Positions 20,930 to 32,229 of a DNA stretch of 64,000 nt are shown piece after piece; within the stretch, counting starts at the first letter, position 1, and each line of letters opens with the position of its first letter. The notes under the pieces are model-generated. The model ran no database searches, was not told the DNA's origin, and saw nothing but the letters and a program-made list of their open reading frames with translations. Position numbers and translations under genes: made by a program. The stretch comes from Maniola hyperantus (Eukaryota > Arthropoda > Insecta > Lepidoptera > Nymphalidae): positions 2,244,501 to 2,308,500 of the forward strand of contig NC_048539.1 in the NCBI RefSeq assembly GCF_902806685.2, in the 5' to 3' direction.

Positions 20930-21517
20930 CATTAAGATTAATTATATATACATTTTAGTAACTACTAACACAGACGCATGCATTACAAATTCAATTTTAA
21001 ATTTTACTATAATAATATTATCTTAACTATGTCTATACCTAATTATAATATTTTTTATCTAACTTATTAACTATTTCAATTTTATGCAAATTACAAGTAC
21101 TAGTTAAACAATATTGTCCGCAACATATTTCTTTAGCCTATTCTTAAATTGAACAATGGTTTTAGTCTGTTTTATCACTTCAGGTAAGCTATTAAACATA
21201 TGTACACCCTCACACATTATATTTTTAGTTCCGTAGGTTTTTGCTCGTGGTTGCCAAATGTGTAATTTACTTTTATTTCTAAGATTATAGTTGATAGTTT
21301 TTTGTTTAAATGTTATATTGGTATGTACAGTTTTACTAGTAATTTTTTTAATGAGAAGACATGTGTTGTATGTGTATAATTGTTTTATGTTAAGGAGTCT
21401 AGTCTTTCTATATAGGTCTTTAGTTGGTGTTAGGTAATTATAATGAAATAGTGTCTTTATTAGTTTATTCTGGGTTATTTGTAATCTGTTGATGTGTGTT
21501 TGAATATGATTAATCAA
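20930..21517 (-). pseudogene. LINE reverse-transcriptase C-terminal fragment
   Basis: A 137-codon frame (21104-21517) contains the typical end of a non-LTR retrotransposon RT ORF: LQITQNKLIKTLF, then LTPTKDLY, a YNLRNKSKL motif, and the closing pattern FNSLPEVIK...QFKNRLKKY. The catalytic RT domain is missing, so this is a 5'-truncated insertion with an AT-rich 3' part toward 20930. It is one of the better-preserved LINE remnants here, with an unbroken frame of 137 codons. Confidence 0.7.
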
Positions 21518-22144
21518 TTAATTCATGTAGCAAGACCATGGACGTATCGACACAAAAACGAAAGCGCGATTCTACTTGCACCGCCCTATGCTTCCTTATT
21601 TCTGTCGTTAACAAATGCAGCATTAAATTTCGTTTATGAGAGGCATCACTCATTAAGAGATTTATTGATTTATTTATTTTTAATTAGTTAAATATAGATT
21701 AGGCCTAATTTAATGAACATTTCTGAGTGCGGCCAATCTTTATAAAATAAGCGTCTTTGTTCTACTCAGCCCGTTTATAAGATCCTGAGGCAACTAAGCA
21801 ATACAATAAGCTCCTACAGTAATCTTGTTTTTAGTGCTATTAAAGCCCTGCTAAAAGCGTTTGCTGAGCAATGTTTGTGTGTCACGTCTGTTTATTCAGA
21901 CATAGCTCCATTTACTTAATGGATTCACGGATTACATAGTATACACATGATAAATACAAATGAAAACATACCAACTTATAGCTCACTGGAGGCAACGCTG
22001 TAGAATTTGGTTTCAAACCCAAATTCTAGGAACTTTGCCTTCGAATAAGTTTAAACCCTGAAAAAGCCTTGGTAGTCTCTAAGTAATCTCCTATTCAGTA
22101 TCTCCTATGTGCGTTTTAAGCAATAAACTCATCACTTGCTTTAA
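21518..22144. other. No recognised feature
   Basis: Nothing supported by coding or repeat signals. Confidence 0.4.
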
Positions 22145-22325
22145 AGGTGAAGGAAAATATCGTGAGAAAACCTGGATGCCTGAGAGTTCTCCATAATTTT
22201 TTCAAAAGTGTGTGAAGTCTCCCAATCCGCACATGGCTAGCGCGCGTGGTAGACTATGGCCAAACCCTTCTCACTCTGAGAGAAGACCCGTGCTCTGTAG
22301 TGAGCCGGCGATGGGTTGATCACGA
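22145..22325 (+). repeat. SINE-2 body fragment
   Basis: GGTGAAGGAAAATATCGTGA, GTGTGTGAAGTCTCCCAATC, AACCCTTCTCACTCTGAGAG and GCGATGGGTTGATCA, without its tRNA head. Confidence 0.6.
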
Positions 22326-22329
22326 AGTG

Positions 22330-23745
22330 TTATGTTGTAGCGTACATGGTAGAGACTTCAAATTTCCGGGGTAAAAAATTGTGCTACAAGAGCGCAAGCC
22401 TTCTAGGCGAGTTGAGCCACCATTTTAGAACTCAAAATGCATATTCCTTTCAGCACCTTCATTCAATTCATACAAAATGGCTCATAACAACTTTTTGTCA
22501 GACGACGTGTCCCTAATGTGATATTATGTTACTCTCATACTCGTGGTCCTATGAAGAGTTAATTAAAACCATTGAGATAGTGACCATAGAGAAGTAAACG
22601 TTATACATCGCACATCAAAAAACTGTCCCACACACAGATATGCAACTAGCGTGGCCTCCTCAGTCCCTCTCGCTCAAGCAGAGTACCTACTTGTGAAATG
22701 TTATTCCGTCTATTTTACGTTCGCTTCGCCTATTGTATAGCCTAATATACTGCAACCCACCATTGCACAATAATTTCAAAAACAAAAAACAACAAAACAA
22801 ATCAATTATTTCTTTAAAATACTTGAGTCAACATAACCTCACTTCACGTTGTTTGTCACGTACAAATACATCTTGACAAAAAAAAAGTGGCCACGGTGAT
22901 AAGGACAAAAATAATCATTTTGTCACGGTCTAATAAGAGCTTAAATGCATTGCAAGTGGAGTAAGATCCATCTTAGGCTGCATCACAACCTTGCCAACAG
23001 CTCTGATTGTATCTAAGCGCTAGTCTAAAAAAAATTAAAATCATGACAATATTTTTAATTATTTTTTTGCTCTTTATTTATTTTACAAGACCATGACAAA
23101 GAAAGCGATTTTATAGACTGGTAGAATAAAATCAGGTAGGCAACAGGTCTGACAGCCTATACAATCACAATCATTTCTAATTGACTGCAAAATGGTACAA
23201 ACAATCTCTTAATTTCAAAGAAATCTAAGTCTAAACCTCAAAAACGTTTGGCTTCGGTATAATTGCATCTAGATATTGTCAAAAAACTAGCAATTACGAG
23301 TTTTAAATTTGACAGGGCTGTCATTGACAAAAAGTATGGCTGGCGACAGGTCCTCTCAGTCACCAGTCTGTACTGATGGCTGACGCTGTTTCGCGAGATT
23401 TCTCTACCTCTAGTATTACAACACCTCTATGCTAAAAGCTGCATAATTTAACACTAGGTGGATATGGTTAATATAGTTTCAAATTATTGTGTGCATAATT
23501 ATTATTATAATAATAAAGGTAAAGGTTAGCTCTAATATTAATGGCTACTATACAACCATAGCTAATATAAATATGGCCCTAGGGGCATAATAAAGCTATT
23601 TGAAGCCACCAGAGTAAAATATCTACTCGTGTGGTAAAACCAACCTAACCCATAATTTACATAATAATTCATTAGGCAGTGAAAAGTTATCTAAGTACTT
23701 TTTAGGGTTCCTTAGTCCTTACCTAACACAATAAAGAGCGACCGT
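22330..23745. other. No recognised feature
   Basis: No coding or repeat assignment that I can support. Confidence 0.4.
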
Positions 23746-23747
23746 CG

Positions 23748-23900
23748 AGTTTCTTGCTGGTTCTTCTCGGTAGGAAGGGCATTCCGAACTACGAGTATTT
23801 TATAGTGGTAGATACTAGATTCACATGACAATTCAAAGCACTTGTCAAAGTTACTGTTATAGCTTCTTTCAGTCTGTCTGTCTGTCTGTCGGTGTATCAC
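23748..23900 (-). repeat. LINE-R fragment next to a TCTG run
   Basis: Reverse-complement match to GAGTTTCTTGCTGGTTCTTC; GTCTGTCTGTCTGTCTGTCG lies at 23873-23892. Confidence 0.5.
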
Positions 23901-23999
23901 AAAGGCTTTAAAAAATGGAAAAAAGAATTCTGGGTATAGGTAGGTCGTTTTACAGGTATTTTAAAATCATTAATGAAATTCACTGAAGTTGTCCTTTTA

Positions 24000-24420
24000 T
24001 TTGGCAGTCCGTTTTTCGATCCCGGGCACGACTAGTGGCGTGCAGGTCATAGAGGCATAAATGCACTGCTTACCCCAGTTGTAATAGCATGCATATTTTT
24101 CATTATGACCTGCCAGTAAACAGGTTCCTACCTAACTAATGCCTACCCTGGCTTCAAACACTGTGCACGCCACTGGGCACGACCTTTCTGAATTGATGCG
24201 CATTTGAATCAAATACACCTATCATAATAGGTATTATGATTTAATGGTTAAGGGAAACCTCGTAAGGAAACCTGCAAGCCTGAGAGTTAGCCATAATTTT
24301 CTCAAAGGTGTGTGAAGTTTGCCAATCCGCACTTGGCCATTGTAATGGACTAAGGCTTAAATCCTTCTCATTCGTAGTGGAAACCCGTGCTCAATAGTAC
24401 TGGTGGTAGGTGGAGATAAT
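24000..24420 (+). repeat. SINE-2 copy split by a hAT-type MITE
   Basis: A box-B-like TTCGATCCCGGGCACGAC is followed after the MITE by the SINE-2 body (CTCGTAAGGAAACCTGCAAG, GTGTGTGAAGTTTGCCAATC). Confidence 0.6.
24033..24175 (+). mobile_element. hAT-type MITE, 143 bp, copy 1
   Basis: Terminal repeats TAGTGGCGTGCA and TGCACGCCACTG (inverted). Perfect 8-bp target duplication GGCACGAC at 24025-24032 and 24176-24183. No coding capacity. Confidence 0.82.
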
Positions 24421-24801
24421 TCTTTCTTTATTCACATTTTACACACAGTAGGCATCACAGATGCAATTTGCAAAAAGCAAAAAAGAAAGTTTGTAATAGT
24501 AGGCGTAAATATTTCATATCCAGTACATTTGTTTTTCGATGTTCCTTTTGAACGGGGTTTAACGGAATTATAGAGTTTTTACGGAATTATTGGATTTATA
24601 CGGAATTAAAGGCTTTTACATTCTGGGTCCGGAATTCAATGCATTTCCGCGCAATTGTCTCGATCATTTGCCTTTGAGTTCATTCTCTCAATTTTTATAT
24701 TAATATTCGAATCCGTAAGTAAGTTTTTATTTGAATTTATAAGAGAGAGTTATTAAGAGTTATTCGAAAACGTTTTTGAGATAATGTGAAATATTTAATT
24801 T

Positions 24802-24805
<4 letters not shown>

Positions 24806-24835
<30 letters not shown>

Positions 24836-24955
24836 CAATAAAACTTAAAGCTAGCCTTATCTAATTACTATATAAATCATGACCGCGTGGAATGGTGCCA
24901 AGAATACTGGCTGCATTTCCGCGCTGGACAGCCAGGCTGATCCGCTGCGCAAAAA
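24806..24955 (-). pseudogene. RTE-type LINE 3' end with homopolymer tail
   Basis: On the minus strand a short frame encodes QRISLAVQRGNAASILGT followed by a stop, the closing motif of RTE-like RT ORFs in insects. It is followed by a run of about 30 A (T on the plus strand at 24806-24831). A short, 5'-truncated retroposed end. Confidence 0.6.
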
Positions 24956-24965
24956 AAAAAAAATT

Positions 24966-25907
24966 AATTATAATTATGCTGGTGATTACAAGAATGTGTT
25001 CAACACTTTTGCTCGTAAAGTAGTTTTTATAATTTTTTTAATTGAATGATTTGTAGCCTAATGTAATTTAATTGAATTTAAAACAACTTTATTGTTACTA
25101 AAATTACAGAGAGTAAGAATATAAGATACACTTAAAAAACAAAGGGCGACCTTATCACTAAAGTGATCTCTTCCAGGCATCCCATACTAATTAATATTTT
25201 TGTGTTGTCACGAGTGCATATGTACGTATTATTAACATTTTTGTGCTATTTGAAAGTTCAATGGAAACAAACAACAAGTACAAAAAAAACATGATAGCCC
25301 AGTTAATAAATCTGATACCTCTTATTCGGGAGGTCTGGGGTCAATCCCAGACACGGACGGACACCTCCAACTTTTCAGAGGTATACCTATCTGATTTTTT
25401 TCTTAACAATATAATTTTCTTTGTTATATATCCGCCATATTGGATTTGCCATGATGTCATAATAGATTATTATAGTTGTTATAGGTATATTATCTATGCT
25501 TTGAATCAAATCAAGATCAAAGGAGTAAATTGAAAAACGAATAACTCTAAAAATATAACTCCATAAAGAAAATTGCAGTTAACTTAACGCAAAAAAGAAG
25601 ACTAAAAAGTAGGTAATAACTATCATTTTGCCGTCCTGCCTTCCTTTCTATGAAAGCGCAAGAGATGAAAATGAAATTGAAAAATGCCAAGTTTAATTTC
25701 TCTTTTCAATAATATAGTGTAGGTAGATCATTGAGTAAGAGCACGGAGCAGCAAATCTCAAAATATTAAAACCAAGCGTACAAACTCGCCCTGAATTAAA
25801 TAAAATGGACAAGCGATTACAAAATAGCGCCAATTGTGCATTATAAAAACTACTTTACGAGCAAAAGCGTTGAACACATTTTTGTAATCACCAGCATAAT
25901 TATAATT
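24966..25907. mobile_element. 0.94-kb element with 68-bp terminal inverted repeats
   Basis: 24966-25033 and 25840-25907 are reverse complements with about two mismatches (for example GCTGGTGATTACAAGAATGT and its partner). The interior holds a LINE-like fragment (25075-25185, CTTATCACTAAAGTGATCTC), a tRNA-like SINE-2-related piece near 25300-25385 and no transposase. No target duplication was identified. Confidence 0.65.
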
Positions 25908-25909
25908 TA

Positions 25910-26790
25910 TCTCTATTATTCTTGATACATCACCCTATGGATGACGAAGTATGGATATAATAAAACCATATTTACAGACAGAATAAAAGCAACTTTAGTG
26001 CCACTTTACTGAATGACAAAAAAACACTACTAGATCCTCTTTTTGAACACTTCAAAAAAGCAGAACGTCTAATTCGGCACGTATTTTTTCACCAGTCAAT
26101 GTGTGACATGACCACCTTTCTGAAACAACATACAACTTTTGAGAGTGTACCTACTCACAGTCAGGTCGAGTCCATTTTGTCGGACTTAAAATAATCTCCT
26201 GACCGAAATTTGGCCACGCGGCGTCCAATCCCAACGAAACTTAATCTTTTTTCTTTTTGTTTCTTTCATAAGCTGTTAGTTCTTTCGCACGACTTATCCG
26301 TCTAAATTTGCACGCTGTAGCATCCTATAATTTTTTCTATGGTTCTGTTGGTGGTTCAATTAAAAAATAAAAAGATAAACTTAGCCAATTATTGTTTTAG
26401 TAGGTATAGGTGCATATTATTGTGTATTAGTCTCTATTCGCTCACTCCCATAGTCCGATGGGACGGCAATCCAACCTGACTAGAGACAGAGATCAGTTAG
26501 ATTTTGCTGCTCTAATAATATAGAACTCTCTGAGTAGGACTATCTAAATATTTTGGTAGCGTCAATTATTCTTAACGAGCGTCTGTTTTGCGCCTACAAT
26601 GGTTTTGCGCGTATAATGATTTCACCCGGGCGGCTGTGAGCTCTCAGATAATAGGGGAAATTTAATAAAACTGAATTATAGGTCCAACTACGGTTCCCTT
26701 CCACTCGTCTGTCTACCTACCTGCCAACGTTACGCTTATGAGGTCGCCATTTTTAAGACCCCAACGTAATCGGTTCTTCAAAATTATTAT
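25910..26790. other. No recognised feature
   Basis: No supported gene or repeat. Confidence 0.4.
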
Positions 26791-26792
26791 GT

Positions 26793-27030
26793 ACTAGATG
26801 ATGCCCGCGACTTCGTCCGCGTGGATTTAGGTTTTTAAAAATCCTGTGGGAACTCTTCAATTTTCCGGGATAAAAAGTAGCCTATGTCCTTCCCCGGGAT
26901 GCAAGCTATCTCTGTACCAAATTTCGTCAAAATCGGTTGAACGGTTGAGCCGTGAAAAGCTAGCACACAAACAGACAGACACACATACTATAATATTATA
27001 AATGCGAAACATTTATAATATTAGTATGGA
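26793..27030 (+). repeat. Family A1 repeat
   Basis: ACTAGATGATGCCCGCGACT through GTGAAAAGCTAGCACACAAA to ATATTAGTATGGA. The hAT-type MITE at 27032 inserted at its end. Confidence 0.75.
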
Positions 27031-27031
27031 G

Positions 27032-27151
27032 CAGTGGCGTGCACAGGGTTTGAGGCCAGGGTAGGCATTAGTTGGTAATGAAAAATAAGCATTAAGCTGT
27101 TACAACTGGGGTAAGCAGTGCATTTATGCCTCTATGACCTGCACGCCACTG
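27032..27151 (-). mobile_element. hAT-type MITE, 120 bp, copy 2
   Basis: CAGTGGCGTGCA and TGCACGCCACTG ends with a perfect 8-bp duplication GTATGGAG (27024-27031 and 27152-27159). Reverse orientation relative to copy 1 (shares GGTAAGCAGTGCATTTATGC). Confidence 0.85.
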
Positions 27152-27279
27152 GTATGGAGGATATAAATCCTGCCCATTGTGGGCAGGGTCAGCCTCGCAA
27201 CCCGCTGGGCTGTCGGCTACTCTCGTTCCCCTACCGACCTTCTGATTGTTTTTCCCAATTCTCCACCTGAACCGCAGGC

Positions 27280-28690
27280 TTTACACATTAAAATAAATTT
27301 GAATAGTCCACAATAGCGCTAATGTTTCAGTTCGCACAAAAGTTCGCCGGTTTCGAATATCGGTGTCGACACTTTGTCCTGCTCGAAGTTCTCGCTCCGA
27401 CGGATTTTATCCGAATAGTTTCAACTTTCAACTTAGTACGATGAAGCGGTAGGTACGAGCGTTGGGAAATTACTGAATACTTTTTTTATTCCATTACAAG
27501 CTAGCCATGGACTGTGATGTCACCTGGTGGTAAATGATGATGCAGTCTAAGATGGAAGCGAGCTAACTTGGAAGGGGTATGGTAGTTTTTATTAAAACCA
27601 TACATACCTACCCCTTATCGGCTTCTACACGTCATCATCGTACCGAAACGCTTGTCGGAATGGGACTTAATAGTACCCTATGTTGTAGTCAGAGAAATAT
27701 TTTCCTCTAGCAACGAAAGGCTTTAGACATTAAAATAATTTTGAATAGTCCACAATAGCGCTAATGTTTCAGTTCGCACAAAATTTCGCCGGTTTCGAAT
27801 ATCGGTGTCGACACTTTGTCCCGCTCGAAGTTCTCGCTCCGACGGATTTTATTTGAATAGTTTCAACTTTCAACTTAGTACGATGATGATGAAGCGGTAG
27901 GTACGAGCGTTGGGAAATTACTGAAAACTTTTTTATTCCATTACAAGCTAGCCATGGACTGCGATCTCACATATTGGTAAGTGATGAATGATGATGCAGT
28001 CTAAACGGAAGAGAGCTAACTTGGAAGGGGTGTGGTAGTTTTTATTAAAATCACACCCCTTTTCGGTTTCTACACAGCATTGTACCGAAACGCTTGGCGG
28101 AATGGGACTTTTAAGTACCCTTTTTTTTTTAATTCAGATACAAGTTAGCCCTTGACTGCAATCTCACCTGGTGGTAAGTGATGATGCAGTCTAAGATGAT
28201 AGCGGGCTAACCTGGAAGGGGTATGGCAGTTTTTATTAAACCCATACCCCTTTGGTTTCTACACGGCATCGTACCGGAACGCTAAATCGCTTGGCGGCAC
28301 GGCTTTGCCGGTAGGGTGGTAACTAGCCACGGCCGAAGCCTCCCACCAGACCAGACCAGAAATTTAGAAATTATAAAATTCCAAACCCCTGCTAGGAATC
28401 GAACCCGAGACCTCCCACTATTAAGACCACAGCGCTCACCACTGCGCCAGGGAGGTCGTCAAATCTATGTCGTCAACCCTATGTTGTAGTCAGAGAAATA
28501 TTTTCCTCTTTAGATATTAAAATAAATTTGAATAGTCCACAATAGCGCTAATATTTCAGTTCGCACAAAATTTCGCCGGTTTCGAATATCGGTGTCGACA
28601 CTTTGTCCCGCTCGAAGTTCTCGCTCCGACGGATTTTATTCGAATAGTTTCAACTTTCAAATTACCACAAAGCGGTACGAGCGATTACAG
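27280..28690 (-). repeat. Three-unit tandem array with 442-bp period
   Basis: The motif GAATAGTCCACAATAGCGCT recurs at 27301, 27743 and 28530. The first spacing is 442; the second, 787, is 442 plus the SINE-1 inserted in unit 2. Each unit contains TTTCGAATATCGGTGTCGAC and, in the first two, a decayed partial SINE-1. The third unit is incomplete. Confidence 0.75.
28121..28460 (-). repeat. SINE-1, full length, inserted in the tandem array
   Basis: On the minus strand the head reads CCTCCCTGGCGCAGTGGTGA (box A-like) and GGTTCGATTCC (box B-like); the body follows to an oligo-A-rich tail. It breaks the unit between TACCC and CCTATGTTGT, so it arrived after that duplication. Confidence 0.8.
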
Positions 28691-28774
28691 ACATTATAGC
28701 AATGTACTTATATAAATAAATCTAGACTGCAAAATTAAAATATACTTCCTTCCTTTGATGTATTTAGTTGAGAA

Positions 28775-28990
28775 ATCATGATCAACCCGTCGCCGCAAGC
28801 TCACTACTGAAAACGGGTCTCTTCCCAGAATGACATGGGATTGGCCATAATCCACCATGCCAGCCAAGAGCGGATTGAAATAAAGAAATAAAGAGGCGTG
28901 TAGGTAGGCAGAATGTTTTTTCTTCACCGTTAAAGCAAGCAAGTTCACCAGGCGAAGTGCGGATTGGCAGACCGCTGGCCAAGTGCGGAT
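28775..28990 (-). repeat. SINE-2 body fragment
   Basis: ATGATCAACCCGTCGCCG, ACGGGTCTCTTCCCAGAATG and CCAAGTGCGGAT in reverse complement, followed by a (TTCTA)n run at 29024-29046. Confidence 0.5.
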
Positions 28991-29296
28991 GCGAAAAGTT
29001 TACTTGAATAAAAATATATTCTACTCATTCTATTCTATTCTATTCTAAAAATGTAATACTTATGCCTTAAATTACCTACAACAGTTAAAATAAAATAATA
29101 GCCCCATTAAAGACGGAAATACTAAAAAATAGAAGGACTTCCTTAGTTATATCACCGGCAGGTCGGCGATGTAATATTTTAGTTTTACGACGCCCTACAT
29201 TACCGGAATGTATAACAGGCTCATCCTCTCTTTATACAGGATTACATTGGAGGATACACGGTTTGGTGAACGGGGAAAAACGGTTTATCAATAGCT

Positions 29297-29429
29297 CACA
29301 GCCGTACTCAGAGTTGCTAATCGTTACTTAAGATTGAGTTAAAACGAGACAGATTTATGTAAGAGATATAGCTATGTCTCGTTTTAACTAAACTTACGTA
29401 ACGATAAAGCGACTCTGAGTACGGCTGTG
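29297..29429. mobile_element. Palindromic MITE family P125, copy 1
   Basis: CACAGCCGTACTCAGAGT pairs perfectly with ACTCTGAGTACGGCTGTG; inner arms also pair (TTAGTTAAAACGAGACA). Very similar copies at 53355-53491 and, more distant, 30550-30672. Confidence 0.75.
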
Positions 29430-30549
29430 TCTTTAATTTAAAATTAGTCTTCCGTCCTTGTTAGCACAATTAAAAACAGTTAAATTTAAAGTGCCCTGGA
29501 TACTTTAAATTTAGTTTAGTTAAAGACATCAGAATTGATGGTCATATTTTTGTAAACATCTCAAAATTCTTTTGGAATCGTAATGATAAATATTATAGGC
29601 CCAATTCCACCAAAATTTTTTCATAGAAAGCCTTCAAAGGATTTAAAATAAATGTCAAATGAGATCAATGGCTATCATTCAATGTTAGACACTGAGTTAG
29701 CGAATCTTTAGGCAGGCTGTGTTTTTACCCTTCGTAGCTTTAGTTTTATCGGTTGACGATGATGACTATTTACAAATCAATTGAGTCACTACTTCATACA
29801 TTGTGACTCACTGGTCCACCTCTATAGGTAAACCTATTGGTAAGGCTTATGTAACTGGATGTTCCGCATATTAATAGCTCTACAATGCCCCATATATTAT
29901 TAAACGTTGCTAGCTTCGATCATTAATGTGTTAGACATGCTTTCGACATGCGACTATTCGAAAGTACTTGTAAAAGTTTATTCGAATAAAAAAGATTTTT
30001 TTTTATATTTTTTTTTTCGATCATCAAAAACTGTATTTTTACATATCCAGTATTTTTTACTTTTTGTCATAGTATTAAGGAATAAACGTGTTTTAAATTA
30101 AATTAAAGTTTCTGACATCTTTTAGTTTAAATAAGTTTGCGTTTTGTAAAAACTGCGACTTATCTAGTACTTTAATGATCAAAGGCAGCTCTGAACAAAA
30201 TGACGTGAACACACTACCCCGGTCCTTTGTATGCTCAATAGAGGGAACTTAAGCAAATTCTAAACCGACGGTCTTCAATCAAGAGATCTTAACAGCAACG
30301 AGGATGGCTTAACTGGCTCGACGGACCCAACTTAATTGCCCCATTGGGCATATGTTAAGCACTTGTCTAAATCTGTCATTTGCATAGACCAAGTTAGTAA
30401 GTTTTGAGAGGTTTCACATAGATAATACTAGCTGACCCGCCTTGGGTTCTGTCGGGGAGAATTTTCGAACATCTTTTCTTAGTGGGAGTTTACGAAGAAA
30501 ACCTACCGGCCACCGCATAAGCCGGATTGTAAGCTTAAGGTGACATCTA
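29430..30549. other. No recognised gene
   Basis: AT-rich. An A/11-family-like start ACTAGCTGACCCGCCTTGGG at about 30428 is the only repeat hint. Confidence 0.4.
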
Positions 30550-30672
30550 TAGAGCGCACTCTGACTTAGCTTAGACTTAAGACAGAGTTAAAACGAGAAA
30601 GAGCTATTATCTCTCACATAAGTCTATCTCGTTTTAACTCAATAAGTCTGAGCAAAGTCAAAGTGCGCTCTA
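30550..30672. mobile_element. Palindromic MITE family P125, copy 2
   Basis: TAGAGCGCACTCTGACTT pairs with its complement at the other end. The middle shares GAGTTAAAACGAGA and TCTCGTTTTAACTC with copy 1. Confidence 0.65.
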
Positions 30673-31039
30673 CAGATCTCAGCCTAGACCACACAATGCG
30701 TTGCATTGCGGCGCGGCGCGGCGCCGCAACGCACTGAAACACGGGCTACACGGGCACTGCGTTGCCGCTCCTAAACTATATTGTAATTATTACCTACTTA
30801 AAATGGATGAATGTATGAAAATTTTAAATGAACTATAAAATTCATAATTCAAAAGTTGTAGTTGAAGAATTCATTACGGTTAACAGTGCAGGACGGGGAA
30901 GTTGGTCGGCGAATAGGGACGACAGCCCGTCTTGCACTCGCGAGGGGATTTATTCAAATTGTTACAGAGTTTATTGAAATTCTTGTAAATCTTTGCCGCA
31001 ATTGTAGGTAAATATACCTATCGTACAATCATATACCAT

Positions 31040-31400
31040 CCCTTGGTTTAACGGTGAAAGAATACGTTGTGAGGAAACCTGCATGCTTGAGAGTTCTCCA
31101 TAATGTTCTCAAAGGTGTGTGAAATGAGACCCATTCTCAGTAGTGAGCGGGCGATGGGTTGATTGATGATAAAGAAGCGGTACTTCGCTCCTGCGCACAG
31201 GCTCCTTCTTTACAAAACGCAAGTCCGCCCTCATATGGAGTACCCACTGCTCACACCTTTGGGCCGGAGTACCCCAGTACCAACTCCTTCCATTTGATCG
31301 GATCCAAAGGCGTTCGACTCGTGGACGAGAGGAGACCCGTGCTCTTTAGTGAGCCGGTGCGGCGATGGGTTGTTGATGATGATGATAAATCCAAACTCAG
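31040..31400 (+). repeat. SINE-2 fragments flanking a LINE RT scrap
   Basis: 31040-31165 and 31325-31390 match the SINE-2 body and tail (GAAACCTGCATGCTTGAGAG; GATGATGATGAT). 31180-31330 encodes, in one plus frame, a QVRPHMEY-like stretch, a scrap of the LINE RT also seen at 16330-16860. Confidence 0.5.
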
Positions 31401-31800
31401 TGTGTGCTCTGTAGATTTCTCTTAAGACCAGACAAAACCACACGTTTTAAGATTGCCTGTCTCCAACAAAAAACAGTTTTTACAAGTGTTTGAATATTAA
31501 AGTGATACTTTGTAGGAGCTTATAAAAGTGCCAACAAAGGCATTTTCACACGAGCGTCGCTCGTTAGCAGGCGCGGCGCGGGCTGCCTTAATGTCTTCAT
31601 CCGGCAACTATCTTGCACAATTTATTGCCGGCTCAGCTTTAAACTTTTAAGCTGAAAACTAAATTAATAGTTCCTGCACAGAGCTAATTCCTTGCAAATA
31701 AGCTTGAAAAAAAATAGCAGCCAATTGGTAAAATGTACACGAAATAATTTCGTTCTTTAATTAGAATGGAAAGGTAAGATTCAAGTATATCTTTAAAAAT
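31400..31800. other. No recognised feature
   Basis: Includes a GC-richer patch GCGTCGCTCGTTAGCAGGCG near 31552 without an assigned role. Confidence 0.35.
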
Positions 31801-31802
31801 CC

Positions 31803-31990
31803 ATATTATCCATACTAATAATATTGTTGTAAATATGCGAAAGTGGTTGTCTGCCTGCTATCTTTTGACGGCCCATCCGTTCAACGTTTTAACAAAACAG
31901 AGATACTCGTAACTCCCATACCGGAGAAGGATAGTTACATTTTGCCACCGAAAATAAGGGTGCCCGCGGGATTTTTAAAGGCCTAAACGT
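31803..31990 (-). repeat. Decayed family A1 repeat
   Basis: TCCATACTAATAATATTG, GCGAAAGTGGTTGTCTGCC and CTTTTGACGGCCCATCCGTT. Confidence 0.5.
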
Positions 31991-32039
31991 TTAACCGCTT
32001 TTACGAAATTTGGTACTGAAGAAATATATTGAAAAAACC

Positions 32040-32228
32040 GACTTCCAAAACCTCTACAATGTAAATAAAAATGTTAGTTTCTATACGTGTATGTATTTTG
32101 AAATCGGGCGAGCTTCATGCTTAGATTACTAGTTTATTTTATTATGGCTCGCCCGACTTTATACATACATGCACGTGTAGAAACAAAAGTTATTTTTTAC
32201 TTTGTAAAACAACTTTGTTTTGGAAGTC
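32040..32228. mobile_element. Palindromic MITE, 189 bp
   Basis: Arms of about 75 bases: GACTTCCAAAAC at both ends and CGGGCGAGC at both inner ends, with TCTA[T/C]ACGTG[T/C]ATGTAT in between. Confidence 0.65.
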
Positions 32229-32229
32229 T

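Noticed and set aside
28380..28450. tRNA gene on the minus strand (box A and box B present)
   Set aside because: The box-bearing sequence is the head of SINE-1, repeated at 33400 and 43894 with the same SINE body attached. The same applies to SINE-2 and SINE-3 heads.
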